A stretch of 64,000 nt of DNA from Nocardia aobensis NBRC 100429 (GTDB lineage: Bacteria; Actinomycetota; Actinomycetes; Mycobacteriales; Mycobacteriaceae), in the NCBI RefSeq assembly GCF_000308375.1, contig NZ_BAFQ01000042.1, forward strand, positions 1-64,000, given 5' to 3'. Shown here one piece after another: positions 9,601 to 17,120 of the stretch. Position numbers and translations under genes: made by a program. The first letter of the stretch is position 1; every line of letters starts with the position of its first letter. The notes under the pieces are model-generated. The model saw nothing but the letters and a program-made list of their open reading frames with translations. It was not told the origin of the DNA and did not search any database.

Positions 9601-12600
9601 GAGCGGCAGAGGCATCCTCCGAGCGCGGAAGATGCGCGTGGACGTGGCGGCGCACACAACCCATGGGAGCCCGGTCGTGGTCCGCTCGATTTGACGGTCG
9701 GAGAAGAACAACTCGTCGCGAGATACGCCGAAAAGAAAGGTATGACCTTCGAGGAGGTCGTCCGTGGTATCCACGACGGCAGCCTGAAAATTGGTCAATA
9801 CGAAGTCTATAAACGTCAGGCCGAACGGCCGGTACTGCAGACACCAGATGAACTCACCGCCGAGTATCTGACCGAGGCGATCGTCCACAAACTGCAGAAC
9901 CCTCTTGCACTGCGCAGATACGCGAATCTCGAACCTGACGTTTTCCGCCCGGGCTGCCCCGACGACGAGCTGCCGAAGCACCTGACCAGGTCGATGCCTG
10001 ATGGAGCACTCGACAGCGCCGTAGATCGGGTCGATGTCAGTCGCATGTTCGTAAGCACTCGGGATGACGGATTGCGCCCGATGTGGCGTGACCTGGCTGC
10101 AGGGGATGAGTACCTCGACGCGAAAAACGCGCTGTTTCGAATGGACTCGCGAGGGCCTGAGATATTCGGACCCGGCTTTTCGTCTCGCGACCCGAGCAAC
10201 CTCAACATCGGCTCTCACGTCGGACACACCGGTGGCGGGCAGGCCGACGGGTTCGTATCACTGTCCGAAAGTCCCGAGCGAACTGTCGCGCGGGAACGGC
10301 ACATTGCAGCTGACGACCTGGACCGGCTCGCAGATCTGGGACAACTGGAGCGGCTGCCGGACGGCACCTTCCGGCAGATGCGCTACATGCACGAGCTGTA
10401 CCACCCGGGCGGCATCGATGTGGATGCCACATTCCATGACGCCACGGCGGTCAGCCCCCTGCATGCCGGCGGGCACACGGAAGCGGAAATCCTCGCGCCC
10501 GGGGGTATCTCCGGTGATGCCATCTTCCGTGTGTGGCCGCGCGAGATCATCGTTGATGCGAGCGGCGATCCGGTATCGGTCAAGGTTGGCGAACCCATCT
10601 ACAACCCGCGGTTTGCGCACCTCGAGAATCCGCGCTTCGCGGCGAGCCATGAACTTTCTGGTCGCGAACGCCTTGCATCGCAACACAATCCGACCGAACC
10701 AGTGCGCGCACGCGACCGGCCGTCCGAGCCGTGGTTGTCGTCGCGTGCACCCGAATCCGATTCGCCGATACCGCCACACGAGCCTCGTCGCGACGCGCCG
10801 ACACCTCGACAGGAGCCACATTCCGTCGGCCCGAATCCTGACCGAGCTCCCTTGTCCAACCGTCCGCCGGAGCACTTCCGCGCGCCACACACCGGCGAAT
10901 CGGCAACGCGCGCACCGCTGCACGAGGGGCCGGGACCGCACCAACCCGTGCATGCGCCGAGGCAGCCCGACCCGCGCACTCCCGCTCCGCTACCGGATAA
11001 TCGGGCACCGGAGTCGAACCCGCCCGACCACGACTACGGTCGTGGATCGAGTCCGACCCCACCATGGGTCAACAGCACGCCACCTCGTCCGGTAGAACAT
11101 CCCCGGCCGGCACCGGGCCCTGTGCATCCTCATGCGGAAGCTCGCTCCCCCATGCAGCTGAGGCCGGATATGCATGGGTCCACCGACCATGCGCATCCGA
11201 ATCCGACGCCGCCGCATCACCCGATGGATCGGCCTCCGACTCGCTCGGTTCCGAATCATGAGCCTCGACGATCTGCTCCTCGGTCGAACGAGGGCGCGTC
11301 GAATCACGCGCCGCCGCATGATCCGCGGCAAAGATCAGCGCCGGCGCCGCGGGAGAGTTCCACCAGTCCGCACGGTCCGCGAAGCGAAGGGGCGCACCCG
11401 CAGCAGCGGCCGCCGTCCCCGGAGGTACAGCGTGCCCAACAAGCGCGTCGCGAGCGTGAGTTCTACCGGAACCAACGGCCAGAGGGCGATCGGGTCACCC
11501 CGGTCCGTCCCGACCGCGACAGTCCACGCCCCGCCTTCGACGTCCGGCGCTATCCGAATGCCCCGGGTGGCCCGGTAACCGTCGTGAGACTGCGGGTCAA
11601 TGTCACGCACGACGGTCACATCTCACCGCACGACGTTCAACGCCTTTGGGAGAACGCTCAATTCGCGACCGACCGAGCTTTCAACACTGGCTGGCGGTTG
11701 CTCTCCGGTGATCGGGTGCTTGTGGATCTGGTCCATACGGCCGACCCCAACGTGGCGAATATTCATATGCACGTGAGCGATTCGCCTGGCAGCTGGCATC
11801 CGGGAACCCCGCCCGAGGCGATCGCGCGGCAGCTGCACCAGCAACTCGGGCTTTCACCGGAATCACATCTCGGCCTCGGGCCGGGCAGTGTGCGCGAGAT
11901 GAGCAACGCTATCGCTCATTCGAATACCGATTCGGCAGTGGAAAGCCCGGCGCAACACCGCAATTACGGTCGTTTTCGGCTCCAGGGTGTCGAGCATCCC
12001 GAGTATCAAGCTGCGGTGGAAGATGCCCTGCGTCACGGCGATCGCTTCGTTGCAGGCGCCGACCCGCGTACGAATGCCTATGGGAGGCTGATCAACGACG
12101 GCGGGATCGAAGTCCAAGGGCGGAGCAACAACTGTCTAGATTGCTCTTTGTCCGCACTGGCATCGTTCCAAGGGAGGCCGGAGGTGGCCGCGCCTCGATG
12201 GCCCGACAGCCGCCCGGACGGCACCCTCGATAACGAAAGCGGTGAAGTAGGCGGGCTCGAGCGTGCCGCCGAGTGGATCGGCGACGGTCTGCACCAACTG
12301 AATGATGGCCGGTCAGTGCCTGCACAATTTGCCGGCCTGCACGAGATTGTTCGAAACATGGGCCCGGGGTCGTCGGCGCTCGTGATCAACGAATGGCATG
12401 CCCGCGACCCGGCAACGGGCCAACTCCTCTACAACGCGGACGGCTCTCCTCGCCCGGGCGGTTCTCATGCCACGGTCATCGTTTATCCGCGCGACGCGAG
12501 CGGGCCGGTGTGGTGGGATCCGCAGTCGGGCGCGATGTCGGAGTACCCGCCTGGACATATGACAGGCAGGTCCACTCGTCTCTGGTTCACACCTATTCCA

Positions 12601-14697
12601 CCACCTGGAGGAGAAGTACATGGCGGAATACCGCACCCGGGAGCAAGCGGAGCAGTATCTGGCGCGAATCTTCAACCCAGACCGCAGATTTCACCTGTAC
12701 GAACTGGACAGGGGCTGGCTGGTCCAGTCGATCCTCACCCAGGAGGAGATCGACTCGGGACGGGGCTTGGGAATGACGAGCCTGGTGATCGACGCGGACA
12801 ACGGAGTGGTGTACCAGTATCCGAGCTGGAGCACGGACATGATCGCGGACGCGTTCCAGGAGGCGAAGCGGGCGGGCGAACGCCCGAAGGCCCTGCAGAT
12901 CTATCCGCCTCAATGGCGGCTGAGCATCAGGCGCATCCAGGAGGATCCGAACACGATCCAGTACGACGTCCAGATCCAGTCCCTGACCGATCCCCCGCAG
13001 GAGAACGCCGAGTACCAACTGACGATCGACAAGACCACCTTCCGGTACCAGCCGCCGGCGCCGATGGCGGGCAACGTCATAGCGTGGGCGGAGATGCGGA
13101 GCAGTCAGGACGGGATCTGGCCGAGCGAGGGGACCTGGGAGATCTAGGGGAGAACGACGGGCAGGCGCCATCGGCCGATCCGCGTGCGGGCGACCACGAA
13201 ACACCACACGCGGGCGACGGAATGACCGAGCAGGCTCCGAGGCTGCCCGAAGGACCCCGCCTGGAGGAACTGTTCGGCGCCGACGGCGACTACACCCCGC
13301 GTGCAGACGAATTCCGTGCTGCCACAGTTGAAGATCTTGGAATGGGTGACCTCGCGGATCTGCCGATCGAGGAGCGAACCCGCATCCAACAGGCACTGCA
13401 GGTAACGGCGATGGTGCCACCCGAACAGGTGCGATTCACCCAACGCAGTGTCAGCCGTGCGACCTCGGATGGATTGTCGATTCCCGATTTGGCGGATGCG
13501 ATGGCCGCAGGTGGGTGGCGCGGTGGCCCCGTGCATGCAGTGACGTGGGCCGACGGACGTATCGCCAGCCTCGATAATCGCCGCGTAACCGCCGCGCGCA
13601 TGGCAGGGCTCGACCACGTACCGACGGCGTTGCACGCTCCCACTGACCGATTGGCTGACTGGCCGCACGAGTGGGACTCCGATCGTCGTGCGCGTAATGC
13701 GCTCGGTGTCGATATTCGCGAACTGCCGGATGGCCGACTGCGAGTCGGTGGCGACGAAGGAGTCGTTCGATACCGCCGCGGCCAGGTAGCCGAGACGTGG
13801 GGCGAAATTGCCCTCTTCAGGGCAGCGGAGCAGCGCAGTCTATTGCCCGGCGAGCTCGGCGGCTCGGATGAGGCACCGGTCTACGCGGCGAAACCCGCCA
13901 GGGCAGTCGACGTGGAGCTGTCCGCGGACGAAGTGAATGAGATCGCAACGGCGGTTCGCGATGCACAACCTACTGCCGACCGAGTGCTGGATGATTTGCA
14001 AGGCATCCTCACCGAAGTGACCGATAGCCTCGGTCTGCGGTCGGATCCACCGGAGATGCGTGGCGAAGACCACCGAGTCAAATCGCCGGAATCGCTTGGG
14101 CGGAAGTACTTTACCGAGCGAATGCCCGAGGAGAGTGTCACGGGCTTTCTCGACCGGGTCAACGATGTTGTCCGTTTCTCCGTTCGGTTGCCGGAGGAGC
14201 GCTACCTCGAGTCGTTCGAGGCTACAATCGAACGATTGAAGGAGCATGGTTACGAGATGGTCGACATAAAGAATTTCTGGCGCGAGGGAAATCGCTACTA
14301 CGGGATGAATACGACAGTCAGGACCCCTGAGGGGCGGCTGTTCGAGTTGCAGTTTCCGACCGATGCCAGTTGGCGGGCGAATAAACTGACCCACGAATAC
14401 TACGAGGTGTTTCGGCGTTTGGACGAGCCGATCGAGCGTCGCGTACATGCACTTTTGAATACGCTTCAAATCAACAGCAATCTCGGTCTAGGTCAGAATC
14501 TACCAGCCCGCCAGGATGGCACACCTTCTCCTGTTGACACCGGGTTCGCCAAGTGGCTTAGGAAGAACCCAGATGAATGGCAAACCTACTTGATATGGCT
14601 TAACGAGAACGGGCGCTCATTAACCTGGGTGGTCGACCAATTCGGCCTCGATGTGCGAGCTCTGACGGGGGATGCGTTCTATCCCGGGAAGGAATAG
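6661..14697 (+). CDS. giant CpnT-like multi-toxin open frame
   Basis: One uninterrupted 2678-codon frame starting with GTG. Residues 1-130 are a WXG100-like helical domain (W-S-D-M, SYWADISGGDG) with a hydrophobic helix at about 111-127, as in CpnT-type T7SS toxins. Residues 130-290 are Ala/Gly-rich and 300-720 a Pro-rich linker. Modules follow: HELAE domain (722-878); ADP-ribosyltransferase (about 1000-1330; R1160, FVSLSES at 1198, E1274-x-E1276); Pro-rich linker; a pre-toxin domain (1626-1760); papain-fold toxin (about 1790-1985; C1825, H1936, D1953); ParB-like segment (2253-2329); RelA/SpoT-like synthetase (2473-2590; D2502, Y2547, E2562-x-Q2564). Two stretches, 9293-9526 and 12620-13147, show the codon bias of another frame and encode probable immunity genes. 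Whether the whole frame is translated as one chain is uncertain. Confidence 0.75.
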   Translation: MTLWRPPQIPYLSDFLFGHWPDGDEDAMRRAATHWSDMANALKELQKPADQSMVDALDAIDGKAHQAMASYWADISGGDGSDLQRLINTCESFAEQLEHGATDIEHTKLTIYISAMVMVAMTAWSWVPGAGQVGEVAAAAAVKVTIRAAVEKLLTEITTKGAAFVARRLAMRVGAKVATQAVIGAGIGAGTDAAAQGIQLAAGHRQDGFDLAGFFRATGAGAVAGGVAGPMSEGIGGNLAGRLAGGAEPGLVAGLVGKNVAEVPANVVGNAAAQLATNPDHSIDSSTLLEGAGGGLASKPGPHNTPHGDATTGPHADSPPEKPAAGGSEHSASADPPPRPSPSEVGTPSAADGTHPSGTHPDPGAMQADAPPSAHQGNGTDHAATVAAGHETSVAAQPDSNGASQAGDAKPPTEARSNAGPQTPEPGSTNQPAPAQAATPSPDRSAPPSQPQAPNAAPGDRQMPAARPAPDVAARPDAQTPAPDRNAPQRVPESSRPPITDAPVHRTTEPPTAGATPRPEATPTRPGHSDAPPRPDAAVRPVPDSSHRPPVGTERPSGTPGRPDNPHTPPRSAHPSGARNPKDLQHTGDPAHRNDASAPHEPGRPADSRFPEPGSAHPDSPRGDRVPGDAPRQDVSNGNRRLDQPAGRPEGVDTPTGARADGAQQAQAVPVGVPTPARDRGSDHHTAAHEEPGRPTDHRHSSDGDNAGLEQSQSGGAIRPRNPLDVAAQDKWAGEAYDTIRSSRSDVHDMVENLAQVPREDGSVGFTEHEIGQVKQHLFEEEHKLSVFDDNGNVVGHENRRFDADPDIAEAWMRLSRGEPLPADIKLLEHELAESNYLREHPDASYREAHAHANTKADWESDIPERTGENYQNWGEKDGPVRDLPEDGGNRDRSDLPVREQRDGAEPRAGDREDRPGRQSGGRNERPAGDESSRTHSGAEGQRPELAGRGRDSGLSDRSTEPAPPGRVSDSPSVAGHPEGERQRHPPSAEDARGRGGAHNPWEPGRGPLDLTVGEEQLVARYAEKKGMTFEEVVRGIHDGSLKIGQYEVYKRQAERPVLQTPDELTAEYLTEAIVHKLQNPLALRRYANLEPDVFRPGCPDDELPKHLTRSMPDGALDSAVDRVDVSRMFVSTRDDGLRPMWRDLAAGDEYLDAKNALFRMDSRGPEIFGPGFSSRDPSNLNIGSHVGHTGGGQADGFVSLSESPERTVARERHIAADDLDRLADLGQLERLPDGTFRQMRYMHELYHPGGIDVDATFHDATAVSPLHAGGHTEAEILAPGGISGDAIFRVWPREIIVDASGDPVSVKVGEPIYNPRFAHLENPRFAASHELSGRERLASQHNPTEPVRARDRPSEPWLSSRAPESDSPIPPHEPRRDAPTPRQEPHSVGPNPDRAPLSNRPPEHFRAPHTGESATRAPLHEGPGPHQPVHAPRQPDPRTPAPLPDNRAPESNPPDHDYGRGSSPTPPWVNSTPPRPVEHPRPAPGPVHPHAEARSPMQLRPDMHGSTDHAHPNPTPPHHPMDRPPTRSVPNHEPRRSAPRSNEGASNHAPPHDPRQRSAPAPRESSTSPHGPRSEGAHPQQRPPSPEVQRAQQARREREFYRNQRPEGDRVTPVRPDRDSPRPAFDVRRYPNAPGGPVTVVRLRVNVTHDGHISPHDVQRLWENAQFATDRAFNTGWRLLSGDRVLVDLVHTADPNVANIHMHVSDSPGSWHPGTPPEAIARQLHQQLGLSPESHLGLGPGSVREMSNAIAHSNTDSAVESPAQHRNYGRFRLQGVEHPEYQAAVEDALRHGDRFVAGADPRTNAYGRLINDGGIEVQGRSNNCLDCSLSALASFQGRPEVAAPRWPDSRPDGTLDNESGEVGGLERAAEWIGDGLHQLNDGRSVPAQFAGLHEIVRNMGPGSSALVINEWHARDPATGQLLYNADGSPRPGGSHATVIVYPRDASGPVWWDPQSGAMSEYPPGHMTGRSTRLWFTPIPPPGGEVHGGIPHPGASGAVSGANLQPRPQISPVRTGQGLAGPVDPHPGGDRLGTGLGNDEPGDRRGQRSGVPVSELEHGHDRGRVPGGEAGGRTPEGPADLSASMAAEHQAHPGGSEHDPVRRPDPVPDRSPAGERRVPTDDRQDHLPVPAAGADGGQRHSVGGDAEQSGRDLAERGDLGDLGENDGQAPSADPRAGDHETPHAGDGMTEQAPRLPEGPRLEELFGADGDYTPRADEFRAATVEDLGMGDLADLPIEERTRIQQALQVTAMVPPEQVRFTQRSVSRATSDGLSIPDLADAMAAGGWRGGPVHAVTWADGRIASLDNRRVTAARMAGLDHVPTALHAPTDRLADWPHEWDSDRRARNALGVDIRELPDGRLRVGGDEGVVRYRRGQVAETWGEIALFRAAEQRSLLPGELGGSDEAPVYAAKPARAVDVELSADEVNEIATAVRDAQPTADRVLDDLQGILTEVTDSLGLRSDPPEMRGEDHRVKSPESLGRKYFTERMPEESVTGFLDRVNDVVRFSVRLPEERYLESFEATIERLKEHGYEMVDIKNFWREGNRYYGMNTTVRTPEGRLFELQFPTDASWRANKLTHEYYEVFRRLDEPIERRVHALLNTLQINSNLGLGQNLPARQDGTPSPVDTGFAKWLRKNPDEWQTYLIWLNENGRSLTWVVDQFGLDVRALTGDAFYPGKE
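9293..9526 (+). CDS. nested probable immunity gene (HELAE module)
   Basis: A 77-residue protein (MALYVIYRKTAETETEVTYR at the start) encoded entirely inside the giant toxin frame, shifted by +1. GGGGAG lies 6 bases upstream of the ATG. Only 9 of its 77 codons end in A or T, against about 40 of 78 codons in the overlapping toxin frame, so this frame carries the coding signal. It begins exactly where the HELAE toxin module ends, the usual place for a cognate immunity gene. Family unknown; small mixed alpha/beta. Function inferred from position. Confidence 0.75.
   Translation: MALYVIYRKTAETETEVTYRFGSSETELNRELVIEKTGPAVKAADGTNDPLVMKVAGRILARKGSDPNWPGGGGIQA
12620..13147 (+). CDS. nested probable immunity gene (papain-fold module)
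   Basis: A 175-residue protein nested in the giant toxin frame, again shifted by +1. GGAGGAG lies 6 bases before the ATG. About one codon in eight ends in A or T, as expected for a real gene here. It starts immediately after the papain-fold module. The first half (GWLVQSILTQEEIDSG, SLVIDADNGVVYQYPSW) resembles the YrhB/Imm35-like immunity fold; the second half has beta-rich segments. No signal peptide, so cytosolic neutralisation of the adjacent toxin is the inferred role. Confidence 0.8.
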   Translation: MAEYRTREQAEQYLARIFNPDRRFHLYELDRGWLVQSILTQEEIDSGRGLGMTSLVIDADNGVVYQYPSWSTDMIADAFQEAKRAGERPKALQIYPPQWRLSIRRIQEDPNTIQYDVQIQSLTDPPQENAEYQLTIDKTTFRYQPPAPMAGNVIAWAEMRSSQDGIWPSEGTWEI

Positions 14698-14699
14698 GC

Positions 14700-15092
14700 A
14701 TGCTTTATTACAAAGCTGTATGCGAGGGGGATTACGGCACGACGCGTCCCTTCACGATGTTCGTTACTACTGACAGATCGAACGACGCGCTTGTGTGGAA
14801 TCAAGCTATCCAATCATGGCAATACGATCCGGCACGCGTTCGCGAATTCACCTCCGATCACCGAAATTGGGATCGGTACGAACCGGTTGACCGGTCCACG
14901 GCAGAGGACTTTTCGCGCCGTCTTGCGGTAGACGGCTCTGCGGCCAGTGAGTTGCCCAGTGAAGACTGGATCGAGTGGTTCTTTTCGTGGAAGGGTGATC
15001 CGCCCGAGCGCGAAGACGTCTCCTGGAATGACGATCTATATGTAAAAGAGGCGAAAGAGGCACAACAGCGCCGGTCCAGCGAATCCGACTGA
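14700..15092 (+). CDS. candidate immunity protein (RelA/SpoT module)
   Basis: A 130-residue acidic, Trp-rich protein (NWDRYEP, SEDWIEWFFSWKGDPP) with no recognised family. The ATG lies two bases after the stop of the giant toxin frame, with AAGGA about 7 bases upstream. Immediate placement behind the RelA/SpoT-like module makes it the obvious candidate antidote. Third-position GC is lower here than in the backbone, as in the toxin's own modules. Confidence 0.6.
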   Translation: MLYYKAVCEGDYGTTRPFTMFVTTDRSNDALVWNQAIQSWQYDPARVREFTSDHRNWDRYEPVDRSTAEDFSRRLAVDGSAASELPSEDWIEWFFSWKGDPPEREDVSWNDDLYVKEAKEAQQRRSSESD

Positions 15093-15104
15093 ACTGGGCA
15101 GCAT

Positions 15105-15581
15105 ATGGACGAGAGGTGTCGATCAAGCCGGGATGGGAGCGATGATGAACCTCGGTGGGTCCACTTTCGCTTCTGCAACCGGACGATGCGCCTTATCGAA
15201 CCGCCCGGCGGGGTTGTATCGGGGCAGAAGCTATGTTTGCGTACGGGCTTGTTCGGGCCGGCTACGCCGGAGGATATCGACAAGGTGCTGAAGGCCGGCT
15301 CGGGTATGGGTTTCGTGGAGCTTTCAGAAGAGGAGTTCATACGCGAGACCGAGGATGCGCGTAGTTGCTATCTGCGAGGATCTGGCCCGATTTTCGATAT
15401 CTATCGCGAAATCGACGCTGTTTACGATGAGGCGAAACAGTCTGGCCGGAAACTTGATTCGGTAGCGAGGGATCGCATTCTGTCTCTGTGTCGGCGAGCT
15501 TTCGACATGTGGGAAGTCGACGCGGCACGCCGGGCCGCCGGTTATCCGCCTTCTTTCGAATACGAACCGGTAGGCGCGTGA
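15105..15581 (+). CDS. second candidate immunity/accessory protein
   Basis: A 158-residue protein of unknown family. It has a conserved-looking middle (FGPATPEDIDKVLKAG, FVELSEEEFIRET) and a helical C-terminal half. It lies 12 bases after the previous gene in the same orientation. It may be immunity for the RelA/SpoT module, or the missing immunity of the ADP-ribosyltransferase module, which has no antidote gene beside it. Composition is less GC-rich than the backbone. The start at 15105 has no convincing Shine-Dalgarno. Confidence 0.5.
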   Translation: MDERCRSSRDGSDDEPRWVHFRFCNRTMRLIEPPGGVVSGQKLCLRTGLFGPATPEDIDKVLKAGSGMGFVELSEEEFIRETEDARSCYLRGSGPIFDIYREIDAVYDEAKQSGRKLDSVARDRILSLCRRAFDMWEVDAARRAAGYPPSFEYEPVGA

Positions 15582-15594
15582 CCGCGGCGAAGTT

Positions 15595-15621
15595 CGAACC
15601 CACAAGGTTCAACGGGGTTCG
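15595..15621 (+). terminator. hairpin after toxin/immunity operon
   Basis: A 7-bp inverted repeat (CGAACCC / GGGTTCG) with a 13-base loop, followed directly by TTT, 14 bases after the last immunity-like stop. This fits a weak intrinsic terminator for the T7SS-toxin transcript before the convergent dacB gene. Confidence 0.4.
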
Positions 15622-15682
15622 TTTGCTCATCTGACCGTCGGAAGAACGCGAGCCCGGCGGCGGCCGCAATTTCCCGGGCGAC

Positions 15683-16996
15683 CTACCGCCGCGACCGTCC
15701 CATCCGTGACCACCCGAACAAACCCAGCGCGATCGCCAAGCCCAACGCGCCGATGATGCCGATCGTCCGCAGGTTCGAGTTGCCGTGGGTTGTTGTCGGC
15801 GCGGCGGCGGTCGGGGTGTCGTGGGCGGGTGGGGAGGCCAGGGCGACGTTGGTGTTCGAGTCCTCGCCGGTGTTGCGGTCGGGGAGGGAGCCGATGGCCG
15901 CGCCGGCGGGGAGGGCGAAGGCGTAGTCCAGGAGGCGGGCGGCCTGCTCCGGTGGGCGGATGGGCAGGACGTCGGCCTTGAGCAGGGTGACGACCAAGCG
16001 GTGGCCGCCCCGTTCGGCGGCGGTCACGAAGGTTTGTCGCGCGTCGTCGGTGTAGCCGGTTTTGCCGCCCAGGTCACCGTCGTAGTCGTAGAGCAGGTGG
16101 TTGTCGTTGGCGATCGGGAAGCCGGGGTAGTCCTTGTCGTCGGGGATCGCGGGGTTCGCGGGATAGCCCGGGAAGTCGTACTGCTCGGTGTGGATGATCG
16201 AGGCGAAGGTGGGGTTCTGCATGTCGTGGCGGAAGATCGTCGCCAGATCGTAGGCCGAGGTGCTCATCCCGGGGCCGTCCAGGCCGGAGGGGGTGGCGGC
16301 CCGAGTGTCCATGGCCCGCAACTGTTTCGCCATCGCGTTCATCTTCGCGATCGTGGCTTCGTCGCCGCCCAGTTGGGTGGCGATGGCGTGGGCGGCGTCG
16401 TTGCCGGAACACATCAGCAGCGCGTGGAACAGCTGGTCGTTGGTGTAGCGGCCACCGGGACCGATGCCGACGCGGGTGCCGTCGGCATTCGCGTCGTCCT
16501 GCGTGCCGATCACGACCTGGTTCGGGTCCAGTGCGGGGAGTGCGACGGCGGCCAGCAGCGTCTTGATCGTCGACGCGGGCCGGTAGCGGCCGTGCGGATC
16601 CTTGGCGGCCAGCACCTTGCCGGTGTCGAGGTCGGCCACCAGCCACGCGGTCGCCGAGATGTCGGCGGGCAGCGGTGGTGCTCCCGCCGGAACCACCACT
16701 CCGCAGCGCCCGAGTTTGTCGCCGCCGATCGGATCCGATGGCACCGGTAGCGGCGACGGCGTCGTACTGCCGGGCGCCGGCACCTCCGAGGTGTCGATCG
16801 GCGGCGGCGGAGCCGTCTTGTTCGGGCACGAATCCGTATTCGGCGTGGTGAACGGCGTAGGGGGCGGCGCGGGGGCCGCGGCTGCCACACCGAGCCCGGT
16901 GACCGTGGTGGCGCCCAGCAGCCCGGCAGTCAGTACGGCGCCCGCCAGCGCGCGGGATCGGCGGAAGCGGGCGGTGCGGGACAGGCGGGTGTTCAT
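15683..16996 (-). CDS. dacB: D-alanyl-D-alanine carboxypeptidase (S11)
   Basis: A 437-residue penicillin-binding protein that trims peptidoglycan stem peptides. All S11 catalytic motifs are visible: STIK (SxxK), SGN (SxN) and KTG in GGKTGYTDDARQTF. An N-terminal signal segment (ALAGAVLTAGLLGATTV, cleavage near AAAAP) is followed by a Pro-rich linker. A C-terminal membrane helix (IGIIGALGLAIALGLFGW) ends in SRMGRSRR, so it is an anchored exported enzyme. The frame stays open another 134 codons upstream, but MNTRLSR at 16996 precedes the signal peptide directly and was chosen. Equivalent to M. tuberculosis dacB1 by family and gene order. Confidence 0.9.
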   Translation of the reverse strand: MNTRLSRTARFRRSRALAGAVLTAGLLGATTVTGLGVAAAAPAPPPTPFTTPNTDSCPNKTAPPPPIDTSEVPAPGSTTPSPLPVPSDPIGGDKLGRCGVVVPAGAPPLPADISATAWLVADLDTGKVLAAKDPHGRYRPASTIKTLLAAVALPALDPNQVVIGTQDDANADGTRVGIGPGGRYTNDQLFHALLMCSGNDAAHAIATQLGGDEATIAKMNAMAKQLRAMDTRAATPSGLDGPGMSTSAYDLATIFRHDMQNPTFASIIHTEQYDFPGYPANPAIPDDKDYPGFPIANDNHLLYDYDGDLGGKTGYTDDARQTFVTAAERGGHRLVVTLLKADVLPIRPPEQAARLLDYAFALPAGAAIGSLPDRNTGEDSNTNVALASPPAHDTPTAAAPTTTHGNSNLRTIGIIGALGLAIALGLFGWSRMGRSRR

Positions 16997-17120
16997 CGAT
17001 ATGCAGCTTATGCGGCGTGGCGCGATGGTGCCGCGAACACCCGCGGCCGGAGTATTGACAGAGACCATGAAATGAGAGTTACTATCAAAATATAGACACA
17101 ACCAACTGAATGGACATGTC

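Noticed and set aside
10064..11095. 343-codon +1 frame inside the toxin gene, considered as a third nested immunity gene
   Set aside because: Arg/Pro/Thr-rich, no ribosome-binding site, no coding bias in this frame; the toxin frame carries the ART and linker here.
6661..14697. Assembly frameshift joining separate toxin genes
   Set aside because: No stop or break in the frame was seen, and both nested genes are intact with proper spacing; a sequencing artefact would have to suppress several stops. It remains testable by re-sequencing.
15592..15602. GTTCGAACCC string resembling a tRNA T-arm, as a possible island attachment site
   Set aside because: No anticodon arm, acceptor stem or matching direct repeat was found; a terminator hairpin explains it better.
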